Positions 25,120 to 34,108 of a stretch of DNA of 64,000 bases are shown piece by piece (positions within the stretch are counted from its first letter, which is position 1; each line of letters starts with the position of its first letter). The notes beneath the pieces were generated by a model that worked only from the letters and a program-made list of their open reading frames with translations, did no database searches and had not been told where the DNA came from. The position numbers and the translations under genes are program-made. Location of the stretch: NCBI RefSeq assembly GCF_037081715.1, contig NZ_JAZDDH010000003.1, positions 62,001-126,000 of the forward strand, written 5' to 3'. The DNA is from Halalkalicoccus sp. CG83. Lineage in GTDB: Archaea; Halobacteriota; Halobacteria; Halobacteriales; Halalkalicoccaceae.

Positions 25120-26007
25120 ATGAGCGGCCACGGCAACTGGCGTCATCTTGATTCCGAACGGGCGGGACTCGTGTTGGTATTTATTTCGGCTATAGGGTTC
25201 GGTACGCTCGGCATTTTCGGTATCTACGCCCAACGTGCAAATCTCTCGATTCCAACTGTGCTCGTCTTCCGGTTCGTGTTCGCGACGATCGTCGTATGGG
25301 CGTTCCTCGCGTGGAGAGGCCGATTAACACTCCTTCAAGGGCGAGCACTGCTGATTGCACTCGGACTCGGAGCGTTCGGCTACGCGACACAGAGCGGACT
25401 CTACTTCGTCGGATTGGAATTTATGACCGCAGGAATGGTCGCCATCGTTCTCTATACGTATCCTGTCTTTGTCGTCATTCTAGCAGTTACCCTGATTGGG
25501 GAACGGGTGAGCCGACCGATGCTGGTAGCACTCTGCTTCGCTCTCGGCGGTATCGCACTCGTTACCGGGGCAAATCCTGCGGGTGCATCGCTTGTGGGCG
25601 TACTCGTTGTTCTCGGCGCTGCGCTTGCGTACGCCGTTTACATCACGTTCTCGCGAGCGATGCTCATGACGATTGATCCGATGGTCCTGACTGCGTACGT
25701 GCTACCGGCTGCTGGCACGTCGTTCATCGTCATCGGCACCGCAAGCGGGGATCTAATGCTTCCCCAGACTCTGTCTGCATGGACGATCCTCCTCTGTATC
25801 GGAGTCTTTGCGACTGCGATTCCAGTCGTCGCGTTCTTTACCGGACTCAAGCAGATCGGCGCCAGCCGAGCTGGGATCATAAGCACTGCTGAACCCCCTG
25901 TCACAGTTGCGCTCGGTGCAGTACTATTCGCCGAACCAGTCACGGCGGCAACGGTTATCGGTGGTGTTCTCATCCTAATTGGTGTCATTGTACTCGAACG
26001 AAAATGA
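25120..26007 (+). CDS. EamA/DMT-superfamily transporter
   Basis: 295-aa membrane protein with about ten predicted helices in two EamA repeats (first starting GLVLVFISAIGFGTLGIFG, second ALAYAVYITFSRAML), each ending in the typical GERVS or FAEPVT motif. Such drug/metabolite transporters export amino acids, nucleosides or other metabolites; the substrate cannot be assigned. ATG 25120 is preferred to GTG 25114, as it sits at the end of a short leader after the palindrome. Monocistronic. Confidence 0.85.
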   Translation: MSGHGNWRHLDSERAGLVLVFISAIGFGTLGIFGIYAQRANLSIPTVLVFRFVFATIVVWAFLAWRGRLTLLQGRALLIALGLGAFGYATQSGLYFVGLEFMTAGMVAIVLYTYPVFVVILAVTLIGERVSRPMLVALCFALGGIALVTGANPAGASLVGVLVVLGAALAYAVYITFSRAMLMTIDPMVLTAYVLPAAGTSFIVIGTASGDLMLPQTLSAWTILLCIGVFATAIPVVAFFTGLKQIGASRAGIISTAEPPVTVALGAVLFAEPVTAATVIGGVLILIGVIVLERK

Positions 26008-26054
26008 TAAAATCGTGTCAAGAACCACATTGATAATCGTAGTGTGTTAGAGTA

Positions 26055-26105
26055 GGAGACGAGTTCGCGAATAAGACCGTTCAGCTAGCGGTCCTAGGCG
26101 CGGAC
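26055..26105 (+). pseudogene. Relic of the AbrB-like small gene at 28704
   Basis: The bases encode GDEFANKTVQLAVLGAD, nearly matching GSEFANREVQLAVLEAE of the 44-aa protein at 28704-28838. There is no start, so only the C-terminal half remains. Confidence 0.6.
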
Positions 26106-26173
26106 GCCGTTGTAGACGATCCCTACACGGATGACCCTGCAATCACCGCACGGATACACTCCAGCGCTTTCAT

Positions 26174-26515
26174 TCAAAAGCGGCGCTTTGGGAAATCGAC
26201 GGCGACTCCTCCTCCATGTACCTCATAGGTGATGTCGCTGGGCTTTGTGACCTTGACCTGCATTCGTGCACGTGTTACCCCTGCTTTACCGACTGTCAGT
26301 TTTTTGTATCCTTCTCCATCCAGTGGCTGCTCTTGGCGTGAATTGCCCAACCATCCAACGCCGTACCGAACCCTGATCCGTGCGCCCGCGGGATTGCGAA
26401 AGAACGCCGTTCCCTGTGCGTTCCAGAACTGCTCGAGGGTCACCCAGCTACCGGGTTCGACATGGCATCTCCGAAGCACGGAGTGTGTCGATGATGGTTG
26501 TACTTGAGCGGTCAT
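26174..26515 (-). CDS. Small beta-rich protein following the SGNH hydrolase
   Basis: 113 aa, its ATG overlapping the upstream stop by 4 nt (ATGA), so it is co-translated with the hydrolase at 26512-28257. The middle alternates hydrophobic and polar residues (AGARIRVRYGVGWLG, YKKLTVGKAGVTRARMQVKV, SDITYEVHGG), suggesting a beta-sandwich or lectin-like module, perhaps a stabilising or surface-binding partner. No family recognised and no signal peptide. Confidence 0.55.
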   Translation of the reverse strand: MTAQVQPSSTHSVLRRCHVEPGSWVTLEQFWNAQGTAFFRNPAGARIRVRYGVGWLGNSRQEQPLDGEGYKKLTVGKAGVTRARMQVKVTKPSDITYEVHGGGVAVDFPKRRF

Positions 26516-28257
26516 CGACGCTGTCTCCGTTGGTCGGGAACGGAGCCGGACCGACGCCCGGAGTTCGAGCTACCCCGACTACCCCGTCCCTGTCTACGGT
26601 CGCCCCGTGTTGGCTGATTCCGGTTACTCGCGTCCGCGTCGCTGTCGCGTTGCCGAGACGTCTTGCCGGTTCGCTTACGGTCTCGTCCCCGATGATCACG
26701 AACGCTCCGGTCCCGGTCCCGTCTATTGCCGATCTCACGTTGAAGAGTGGCTGCAATCCGATCAGCGTACACCCGCTGTCCTTTCTGATTAGGATGCATG
26801 GTGCCTTGGATATCGCGCTGGTTCCCGTACGATTCCGACACTGTAACGAAGTACCGCTCGTTGCTGCAGTAGCCGTGACCTTCGAACTCCTCCGCGATAC
26901 CATCGACGTATGTCCAGCCGTGTTTCTCCGCAGCCTCCTTGACTGCCTCGTTGAGCTTCCTGCCCAGTCGCTTGATCTGTTGGGCGTCGCTTTCCGAGAT
27001 CCGCGGGAGCACGACGCTCGGGATCCCCGTAATTCGTTCGGACAGGTCTAAATTGAACGCACCACACCCATCACCAACGGTGCCGTCGTCACGATCGAAG
27101 TGTGCAGTCGGGTACTCCGTGATGAACACCTGCTCGGGATTGAGCTCCTTGATACGCTCGGCGAGCTGGTCGAACTTCGCACGCTCCTTCCCTCTGTCGT
27201 GGTTAAGGCCCTTGATCTTCGCTTCGGTTTCCCTGACCGTTTTGGACTGGCTTTTGTCGATTCGGTAGAGGAGCTCTTTGAGACCATCGGCGAAGCCAAC
27301 GTCGTTACCGCCGATAGACAGTAGTAATGCATCGATTGGCCGATCACCGATCGCTCGCTTCATCTCGTCGAGCTGTCCACCATCCTGCCACTCGTGTTGT
27401 GCTCCGAGCAGTCCGGCTTTGATTTCGGCGCCTGAGCTGGCATACGACAGGAAGGTAACGAGGTTGCCTTCAGAGGCGTTTTCGAACTCTTTCGCTGCGA
27501 GCGCCGGCCCTGCTTTGAACGATCGGTGGGCCTTTGGCTCTACCCAGATCGGGTCAGATTGTCCTCCGTCTGGAAGCGGGTGGCTGTTCTTATCAGGAAC
27601 GCCCTGACCCGAGGCGTACGAATCGCCGATCGAGATGATCAGACGGTCTTTGCGGAGCTGAAACGACTTGGTTGCCCGCTCCTCACCTTCCTTCAGCTCA
27701 AGCCGCAGATTTGCGCGATATCGTCCGAGTTTGGGTGCGAACACTGTTGCCCCGCAGGCATCAGGGCCGAGGTTCGCGCGACGCCGCGTTCGACTGACGA
27801 TCTCGCCGGCTTCGTTCTCAAGGGTCCAGTGCCAGGCGACGATATCATCAGGAACCTTCGTTCGGCCACCGATGTTCACGGTGGGGGCGCGCTGTCTCGG
27901 TCGTACTGGATCGTCGCCGGGCCGTCGACGTCGGTGCCGCTCTCGTTCGATCTCGTCGATGAGATCTTCAGCCGTTTCCGAATCTACGATCGACTCTAGC
28001 CCACCACAAGCACTCACCCCGATCGAATAGCCGTTGGGTGGGTTGACATACGATTCGCGGTAGGCCTGGGCACTTCGATCGTAGTTGTTGATGTCCGGGA
28101 TCCTGCTCTGGATGCGGACATTGACGGTTGATCGCTTTGATTCGGCGTGATCGTCGTTCCACCGTTCCTTACGTGATCGCCCACGAGTTGCCCGTACACG
28201 CTCGTGGGATCGCGATGTATTTACATCTCGATTTTGGTCGCGGTGGCGCTCGCTCAT
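26512..28257 (-). CDS. SGNH/GDSL-family hydrolase with Arg-rich tails
   Basis: 581 aa. The esterase core spans about residues 205-505: block I ISIGDSYASGQG with the nucleophile Ser, block III LSIGGNDVGF with the oxyanion Asn, block V GTMHPNQKGQRVYA with the catalytic Asp/His region. Residues 1-60 and 510-581 are extremely rich in Arg, Ser and Asp (RDRDRSVRDHRGRDRKR) and look disordered; this is odd because haloarchaeal proteins are usually acidic. No signal peptide is visible. The substrate may be a lipid, polysaccharide ester or peptide-bound acyl group. The tails could bind nucleic acid or an acidic surface. Confidence 0.8.
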   Translation of the reverse strand: MSERHRDQNRDVNTSRSHERVRATRGRSRKERWNDDHAESKRSTVNVRIQSRIPDINNYDRSAQAYRESYVNPPNGYSIGVSACGGLESIVDSETAEDLIDEIERERHRRRRPGDDPVRPRQRAPTVNIGGRTKVPDDIVAWHWTLENEAGEIVSRTRRRANLGPDACGATVFAPKLGRYRANLRLELKEGEERATKSFQLRKDRLIISIGDSYASGQGVPDKNSHPLPDGGQSDPIWVEPKAHRSFKAGPALAAKEFENASEGNLVTFLSYASSGAEIKAGLLGAQHEWQDGGQLDEMKRAIGDRPIDALLLSIGGNDVGFADGLKELLYRIDKSQSKTVRETEAKIKGLNHDRGKERAKFDQLAERIKELNPEQVFITEYPTAHFDRDDGTVGDGCGAFNLDLSERITGIPSVVLPRISESDAQQIKRLGRKLNEAVKEAAEKHGWTYVDGIAEEFEGHGYCSNERYFVTVSESYGNQRDIQGTMHPNQKGQRVYADRIAATLQREIGNRRDRDRSVRDHRGRDRKRTGKTSRQRDSDADASNRNQPTRGDRRQGRGSRGSSNSGRRSGSVPDQRRQRR

Positions 28258-28431
28258 GGTTGTGTCTCCGCTTGTCCCATTTCGATGATAACTGCATCCC
28301 TGGTTGTCATGTGCTATCTCCTCTACTGGATAACTTCACGATCAACACTGATCTAGGTAACTAGTGACATTCGTGCAGCCGGTGACCCGATTGCACTCAA
28401 TGGATGGACACCATGTACTGAACAATGTCAT

Positions 28432-28707
28432 ATGACTGTTGAGTTGGCGTCGGCGTTCGACCAAGCCGTGATCGCTCATCTCGAAACCACGAATCTGGAC
28501 GCAGCGACGTGGGCACGGAATGCGCTCGGTGACAGTCAGTCGATGAGCCCGACCGAGGTCGCTCGCGAAGAAGACGTCGTAGCTGATCCGGACGATGCAG
28601 CGGCTATCGAGACCGGTGGGGCTGCGTATGAAGCATGGGTGGCTGACATCGGCTATGATCCTGAGACAACCGATACAGCTGGCGGAGAACTCGAGAAGAG
28701 ACAATGA
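28432..28707 (+). CDS. Small acidic protein of an AbrB-like two-gene cassette
   Basis: 91 aa. Acidic, helical in its first half (ELASAFDQAVIAHLETTNLDAATWARNALG), with a conserved C-terminal motif AYEAWVADIGYDPETT. Its stop overlaps the next start (ATGA). The C-terminal motif recurs as a relic at 32530-32640. Size and coupling to an AbrB-type protein suggest half of a toxin-antitoxin or plasmid-addiction pair, but no toxin fold is recognised. Confidence 0.6.
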   Translation: MTVELASAFDQAVIAHLETTNLDAATWARNALGDSQSMSPTEVAREEDVVADPDDAAAIETGGAAYEAWVADIGYDPETTDTAGGELEKRQ

Positions 28708-28838
28708 AGGTTTACGTCGAATCGAAGGACCAGATCATCGAAAAGCGGACGGATAGTCGTGGACGGGTGACGCTTGGCAGCGAGTTTGCGAACAGAGAGG
28801 TTCAGCTGGCGGTGCTCGAAGCCGAGGGTGAGGATTAG
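28704..28838 (+). CDS. 44-aa AbrB/SpoVT-like protein
   Basis: MKVYVESKDQIIEKRTDSRG then RVTLGSEFANREVQLAVLEAEGED. The TDSRGRVTLG turn is the AbrB swapped-hairpin signature of small VapB-type antitoxins. It overlaps the preceding gene by 4 nt. Its C-terminal half occurs as a relic at 26055-26105. Expected to bind DNA as a dimer and regulate the cassette. Short, but start, stop and overlap are convincing. Confidence 0.65.
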   Translation: MKVYVESKDQIIEKRTDSRGRVTLGSEFANREVQLAVLEAEGED

Positions 28839-28984
28839 AACAGTTCGGTGTTGACTACGTCCCTTGGAAGTTCCACTGATGGGTTTGATGGTTTGTAGGA
28901 CATCGGTTGTTACCCCGTGTTAACGAATAAGAGCCGCCAATCGATATTTTGTTAGTGAAGTTAGCAGCGTCAACCCGCTCTCGC

Positions 28985-29034
28985 TGTAACATTACACGCA
29001 ACTTCTTTATATATTAGTTTCCTACTATGTTACA
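28985..29034. promoter_or_regulatory. Promoter with flanking inverted repeat before the wHTH gene
   Basis: TGTAAC (28985-28990) and GTTACA (29029-29034) flank a TATA element (CTTTATATATTAG, about 29004-29016) just before ATG 29037. The transcript would be leaderless or nearly so. The dyad is a plausible autoregulatory site. Confidence 0.5.
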
Positions 29035-29036
29035 CC

Positions 29037-29963
29037 ATGCTCCGGTGTATCGAGCTTGAGGTTCTTGCCACCGTCGAACGCGGTGACACAATCTCCGAAC
29101 TCGCGACGAAGCTCGACTACAGCGAGAGCTACCTTTCTCGGGCCGTCGGAGATCTAGTCGAGAAGGGGCTTGTCTACACGGAACGCGACGGCCGCCGAAA
29201 ACGGGTCATTCCCTCTGATAGCCGGGCCGTCGAAGTCTACCAAGATCTCGTTCGTCAGTACTCCCATATCGATTTCCCCGATCTGTTGACCCGCAAGGCT
29301 CTGGAGGTGCTGTACTATCTCGACCAGCCACGAACCGTCACTGAAATCGCCAACCGAAGCGACAACTACCGCAACACCGTCAACCGAGTTCTCAAGCGGT
29401 TCCGTGACCGTGGTCTCGTCGGCACGGACGACGGCCGTTACGACTTCAACGGGGAATTCAACCGACTATACGAGTTCGCACGCGAACTAGCCCACCATCT
29501 CCACCGACAACGCCTCGAAGCGGTCGCGCCGACCGGAACGATTCTCTGGGAGGATCACGACGAATTTCTCGCCCAGACCGAGACGGAGATCGACGCCGAG
29601 AACTTCCACGAAACCGGACTCGCTCGACTCGCGGCGTTCGATCTCCAGTTTCTGCTAACCCGCCACCACTACTACCTCTATTCCGAGGATCTGGAGAGAG
29701 TCTCGCCGGCGGAACTCTGTTGTCACACGTTGCTGATTAACGACGACACCCGCCACCGTTCGTACTGTCTACTGTTGCTCAGTCACGCGGATATCGACGA
29801 GAGCGCCCTCCAAGAGCGAGCAGCACAATACGGGCTTGAAGACGAGATCGACGTCCTGCTTCGGTACCTCAAGACGGACGGAGAGGTCGACGATGACCGT
29901 CTCCCTGAGTGGGACGAGTTCCAGGAGCTGGCGGCTGACTACGAGGTGCAACTATCACAGTGA
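29037..29963 (+). CDS. Winged-helix regulator paired with a nucleotidyltransferase
   Basis: 308 aa. Two winged helices: residues 1-60 (LEVLATVERGDTISELATKLDYSESYLSRAV) and about 80-130 (LLTRKALEVLYYLDQPRTVTEIANRSDNYRNTVNRVLKRF). An alpha/beta region follows with LQFLLTRHHYYLYSEDLERVSPAELCCHTLLI, resembling the C-terminal domain of AbiEi/MNT-associated regulators. It overlaps the nucleotidyltransferase gene by 4 nt (GTGA), the usual organisation of antitoxin before toxin in nucleotidyltransferase systems. Probable autorepressor and antitoxin. Confidence 0.75.
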   Translation: MLRCIELEVLATVERGDTISELATKLDYSESYLSRAVGDLVEKGLVYTERDGRRKRVIPSDSRAVEVYQDLVRQYSHIDFPDLLTRKALEVLYYLDQPRTVTEIANRSDNYRNTVNRVLKRFRDRGLVGTDDGRYDFNGEFNRLYEFARELAHHLHRQRLEAVAPTGTILWEDHDEFLAQTETEIDAENFHETGLARLAAFDLQFLLTRHHYYLYSEDLERVSPAELCCHTLLINDDTRHRSYCLLLLSHADIDESALQERAAQYGLEDEIDVLLRYLKTDGEVDDDRLPEWDEFQELAADYEVQLSQ

Positions 29964-30763
29964 GACCAACATTCGGACATGAGTACATCGCGAACGAGTT
30001 CCAGCGAATCGCGGATGGGCTGTCTGACCCGCTCACGGTCTGCCTAATTGGCGGTGGCGTGATGTCGCTGCGCGACCTCAAAGGCGCGACGAAGGACATC
30101 GACCTCGTCGTCGCGGACGGCGACGCGTACGGCCAGCTATGGGCCGTCCTGATGGACCTTGGGTATACGGAGGTACAATCCCTGGACGCTGATTATCGGG
30201 CGCTAGGCGCGACCAGCTGCGTCGAGAACGACGATGGGTGTCGCCTCGATATCTTCCACCAGCAGGTCGCGAACAAGCTCATTCTGACCAACGGAATGCG
30301 CGAGCGCAGCAAGCCGTTCCTCGACACGGACCGATTGACGGTGCGGCTGGTCAGCAACGAGGATATCTTTCTGTTCAAGCTGATCGCGGGTCGGAACGAC
30401 GATATCGAGGACATGAATGTGCTCGTACAGGCTGGCCTTGACTACGATGTCGTCCGAGATGCACTCGAAGCACAGATCGACTGGCTCGGCGACGATCAGT
30501 TTGTTACCTTCGCGAACGAGGCCTTGGTGGACCTAGAGGAGCGGTACGGGGTGACCACGCTGGTCGAGGACCGTGTCCAAGCGCTGACGAACAGGTACTA
30601 TCGGGGACTCGAAGTGCTTCAGATACTCAATGAACCGACGACTGCTGACGAACTCGCGACCGATTTGGATCTGGATGTCGCTGACGTTCGCGAACGGATC
30701 GCGTATCTTAAAGAATTCGACCGAGTACACCAGGATGGCCAAACAGTCCGTCCGGCGGAGTAG
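29960..30763 (+). CDS. Nucleotidyltransferase-fold protein with C-terminal HTH (toxin candidate)
   Basis: 267 aa, GTG start overlapping the previous stop. The N-terminal domain has the Pol-beta-type nucleotidyltransferase signature: CLIGGGVMSLRDLKGATKDIDLVV with the Gly-rich loop and DxD, then YRALGATSC and DIFHQQV. The C-terminal 60 residues are a winged helix (EPTTADELATDLDLDVADVRERI). Nucleotidyltransferases of this kind act as toxins (AbiEii/MenT-like) that modify tRNA or NTP pools, or as antitoxins (MNT). With the preceding wHTH gene it forms a likely toxin-antitoxin or phage-defence pair; which protein is toxic is inference. Confidence 0.75.
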   Translation: MRPTFGHEYIANEFQRIADGLSDPLTVCLIGGGVMSLRDLKGATKDIDLVVADGDAYGQLWAVLMDLGYTEVQSLDADYRALGATSCVENDDGCRLDIFHQQVANKLILTNGMRERSKPFLDTDRLTVRLVSNEDIFLFKLIAGRNDDIEDMNVLVQAGLDYDVVRDALEAQIDWLGDDQFVTFANEALVDLEERYGVTTLVEDRVQALTNRYYRGLEVLQILNEPTTADELATDLDLDVADVRERIAYLKEFDRVHQDGQTVRPAE

Positions 30764-30945
30764 TCCGACCTCCCCTCCTCCTCTGCAGGACGTCGACCAT
30801 CCGGTCGAGGAACACGTCCCGTTTGATTTCGTGATCCACCACGTTCATCGAGTATATCAAGTCACCTACACGCATGACAGGATCGTAGAGATCGACTTCC
30901 GGCCGGTCGTGCTTGCGGCCTTCGAGAATTCCGTCGGGCTAAGCG

Positions 30946-32445
30946 TTAATTTGCATCCAGTGAAGGTGCTATCTCAGGTGGTTGCCTGGTATCTGTCACC
31001 TGTTCGTAGGCATACGCCATTTCGATGAGTTGATGTTCATGATACGGTTTCCCGAGAAGCTCAACTCCTACCGGGAGGCCCGTGTCGGTCATCCCTCCGG
31101 GAATTGAGATCGCGGGGCACTGCGTTTGTGCCCCAATTGGGGTATTTGTTGGGAAGTTCGCTGTTGTATATCGCTCACGGAGATCCGACATCGTTGGTGG
31201 CACTACCTGTACATCCGGAAATACGATCGCATCAAGATCGTTAGCGGCGAACGTCTCCAAGACGTCACGCCGAAACGACTCTTGGCCGAGTGAACTACGC
31301 CAAAAATCGAGTTCTTCTTCCGGATCAGCTGTCATCTCAGCGATCGCCTTGAGGAGACCTAGATCCTCATGATATGCTCCCGCTTCGTAGAGTTCTCCCA
31401 CAGAATCATATGGAATCGCCTCGCGTTCTGCGAGAAATTCATTGAGATACAGTGTCGCATAGTAGGTATATACTGTTGTCTCCTCGATCTGCTCTGTAAT
31501 ATTAGGAATCGCTACCGGATCGACTAGTTCGGCGCCTGCCTCAGCCATCCTGTTGAGTGCCGTGTCGACGACATCGTTTACCGGTGCTGCTCGAGGGTTA
31601 TCGTCCGATTCAAACGCCTCACGCAATACGCCGATACGGACGCCATTGAGTCCCTCCTCGTTGAGACAGTCCGTATACGAATCGATATCCGTTTGTGCTA
31701 CGGCACCAGTCCAGGAATCCTCTGGATCGTATCCGACGAGAACATCTAAAAGATACGTCATATCAGTGACTGTTCGTGCCATCGGTCCGGCAGTATCCTG
31801 CCGTGGCACGATCGGTGAGAGCCCCGTTCGGCTGATGAGCCCGGTCGTCACACGAATACCGAACAGGTTGCAGTTCGCTGATGGAACACGAATCGAGCCA
31901 CCAGTGTCTTCACCGACACCGATCGTCCCGAGGTTGGCAGCGACACCAGCCCCGGTCCCAGCACTGGATCCACCTGGATCCCGATCAAGATCGTATGGGT
32001 TCTTCGTTTGTCCGTTGGCCGAAGAGTAACCGAAATACGCGGCAGCCCAATCCGGAAGATTGGTCTTCGCTAGGACGATTGCTCCAGCGTCTTTGAGTTT
32101 CGCGACGATGGTCGCATCAGCACTCGGAACATAGTCAACACAAGCCTCGGAGCCAAACGTCGTCGTTATTCCGGCGGTCTCCACTTGGTCTTTAACGAGA
32201 ACTGGAATGCCATGAAGCGAGCCAACGAATCCATCCGTCTCTAGTCTTTCGTCTAGTTCTGCCGCACGCTCGACTGTATCTTCGTTAATTGTGACGACGC
32301 TATTCAATTCGGGACCCTGACGATCATATGCATCAATTCGTGCGAGATAGCGCTCAACGAGTTCTTTGCTCGTAATGTCACCATCTCTCATTGCGTTGTG
32401 TATCTCGTCAACGGTTGCTTCTAATAGGTGAAATTGGGTAGCCAT
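30946..32445 (-). CDS. Amidase (amidase-signature family)
   Basis: 499-aa amidase hydrolysing a C-N amide bond. The Ser-cisSer-Lys triad is visible: Lys in IPVLVKDQVETAG, Ser in DPGGSSAGTG and the nucleophile Ser in GEDTGGSIRVPSA. The length is standard. Start ATG 32445 (MATQFHLLEATVDEIH) is where family members begin; a GTG 45 nt upstream is in frame. Could act on aryl or alkyl amides; it is not GatA, as there are no gatB/C neighbours. Downstream (30770-30940, minus strand) the sequence still reads like protein but I cannot name it. Confidence 0.9.
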   Translation of the reverse strand: MATQFHLLEATVDEIHNAMRDGDITSKELVERYLARIDAYDRQGPELNSVVTINEDTVERAAELDERLETDGFVGSLHGIPVLVKDQVETAGITTTFGSEACVDYVPSADATIVAKLKDAGAIVLAKTNLPDWAAAYFGYSSANGQTKNPYDLDRDPGGSSAGTGAGVAANLGTIGVGEDTGGSIRVPSANCNLFGIRVTTGLISRTGLSPIVPRQDTAGPMARTVTDMTYLLDVLVGYDPEDSWTGAVAQTDIDSYTDCLNEEGLNGVRIGVLREAFESDDNPRAAPVNDVVDTALNRMAEAGAELVDPVAIPNITEQIEETTVYTYYATLYLNEFLAEREAIPYDSVGELYEAGAYHEDLGLLKAIAEMTADPEEELDFWRSSLGQESFRRDVLETFAANDLDAIVFPDVQVVPPTMSDLRERYTTANFPTNTPIGAQTQCPAISIPGGMTDTGLPVGVELLGKPYHEHQLIEMAYAYEQVTDTRQPPEIAPSLDAN

Positions 32446-32529
32446 CGTGCTATCCGAATCGTCTATTTGTGTATTGTTATAACTTCCCACGCTGAGGAGA
32501 ACATCTCAACGGCAGCTGTCACAACAGTT

Positions 32530-32640
32530 GAGAAGGCGATCGAAGCGTGGGTGGCGGACATCGGCTATGATCCCGCAACAAGAGGGACTGCGTCCACGCC
32601 GGATGGCTACGTCGAGGAGTTCCGGATAGGCCGGTCTCTG
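32530..32640 (+). pseudogene. Relic of the small cassette protein at 28432
   Basis: The frame reads KAIEAWVADIGYDPATRGTA, matching AYEAWVADIGYDPETTDTA in the intact protein at 28432-28707, then continues into unrelated sequence. The N-terminal half and the AbrB-like partner are absent. Confidence 0.55.
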
Positions 32641-33073
32641 TTCCTTCAGGTGGCTGGATCGAACGTGTCTTTTGCGAAGCAAAATGACGAACTAACCAGT
32701 TTTCAAACCGTTTCAGTCACGCTAGGGCTGATACCGTCGAAAACTGGCTGCAACCGTTCGCATAGACTCAGCTTATCTGAAGACTGTCGAGCCAACAATT
32801 AAGTGTGGTTTCTTCTATATCGCGTACTGTGTTAACTGTTACCACACTTTCTCGGCAGGAGGGAAGAACGTTACCAAACCGCCACCTCTGTTCAAAAGGC
32901 GGAGCTTGATACCATGGGCTGAGTGAAAATGTCTGCAAGATACGCGTCTGTCTTCAGCACGCTACTTCTAATAACGGATAGGTAGGTCCGTAGAGCTGTA
33001 CAAGATACAGAGGGTATATTCACCACAACGCTTTGGTTCTTCTAGACGGGTTGTGCTGAACCAGTCGCGTGTC
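32641..33073. other. Intergenic, nothing recognised
   Basis: No gene or repeat that I can support between the cassette relic and the hydrolase stop codon. Confidence 0.4.
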
Positions 33074-34108
33074 TCAGTTTGTCACCGGGGGTTCCGTATC
33101 CGTAACCCGCGCGACGAACTCCGCGAGTTCGGTGTTGAACTTCTCTGGCTCCTCCCAGAACGGGCTGTGGCCACTCTCAGCGAACGTCACGAGGTCCGAA
33201 TCCGGAATCTGTTCGTGCATCCATTCGCCCAGCGGCCCGGGGAAGACCGCGCTGTGCTCCCCGTAGAGGAGCAGTGTTGGAACATCAATCCTCGGAAGGT
33301 GGTCCCGGAAGTCCTTCGGAACCAGGTCGTTCAGCATGGCCGTTGCAACCGAGGTTGGTGTCAGTGTCGTCCGGGCGTACATCTCAGCAAGCCGCTCCTC
33401 CGAGCGGGGCTCAGCGAAGAAGGCCTGAATGATTGGCTTGGCCGTCTCGGACCGGTTCGATTCGAGACCTCCCACTAGTTCAGCGAGACCTTCCTCGGAG
33501 AACTCGCCCAAGAGAGCGAACTCCCAACCGTCCTCCGAGTAGAACTTCGGTGTCTGATCGACGAGGCCGATTGCCCGGACGCGCCTGTTACCACACCTCT
33601 CTAGATAGGTCAATATGATCGGAACACCCATCGACCAGCCGACGAGCGTCACGTCCTCGATATCGAGCGACCCCATGAGGAAATCGAGATCATCCGCGTA
33701 CCCCGAGAGTGTATGGCCGTCGTCTGTTTTCCCGGAGAGTCCATGGCCCCGGAGGTCGTAGGTGACGACGTGGTGATTCTCGGCGAGCGCATCAACGTTC
33801 TTCTGCCACCAGTACTCCGAGTCACACGTCCAGCCGTGGATGAGCACGATCGTCTCGCCCTCGCCGCGTTCGGTATAATATAACGGTACGCCATCCGGTG
33901 TTTCGATATACGTGCCACCAGTCACGTCTCCGTACTCGCCGTCGATATCGCCGTTATCTACGTGTTCAGTGGCAGCCGCAGTACCGGTTAGCGCGCCACC
34001 ACTCATGGTAAGTATGCCGGCCGCCTTCATGAGGCTACGCCGGTTTACACCATAGAGACTCTCTCTCCGATTCTCAGGTTGCGTTCCTAATGGGTCGTCT
34101 TCTGTCAT
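33074..34108 (-). CDS. Tat-exported alpha/beta hydrolase
   Basis: 344 aa from ATG 34108. A twin-arginine signal is clear: NRRSLMKAAGILTMSGGALTG, cleaved near TAAA, so the enzyme is exported folded. The mature part is an alpha/beta hydrolase: oxyanion region LIHGWTCDSEYW, nucleophile elbow GWSMG, Asp in LLLYGEHSAVF region and His in ESGHSPFWEEP. Similar to haloperoxidase/epoxide-hydrolase/esterase-type enzymes; substrate unknown. An upstream in-frame GTG (34168) would add 20 residues before the signal and is less likely. Confidence 0.88.
   Translation of the reverse strand: MTEDDPLGTQPENRRESLYGVNRRSLMKAAGILTMSGGALTGTAAATEHVDNGDIDGEYGDVTGGTYIETPDGVPLYYTERGEGETIVLIHGWTCDSEYWWQKNVDALAENHHVVTYDLRGHGLSGKTDDGHTLSGYADDLDFLMGSLDIEDVTLVGWSMGVPIILTYLERCGNRRVRAIGLVDQTPKFYSEDGWEFALLGEFSEEGLAELVGGLESNRSETAKPIIQAFFAEPRSEERLAEMYARTTLTPTSVATAMLNDLVPKDFRDHLPRIDVPTLLLYGEHSAVFPGPLGEWMHEQIPDSDLVTFAESGHSPFWEEPEKFNTELAEFVARVTDTEPPVTN

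Noticed and set aside
30770-30940. Minus-strand stretch reading VDLYDPVMRVGDLIYSMNVV and DHEIKRDVFLDRMVDVLQ
   Set aside because: Protein-like and probably a gene remnant, but I cannot name the family or its limits.
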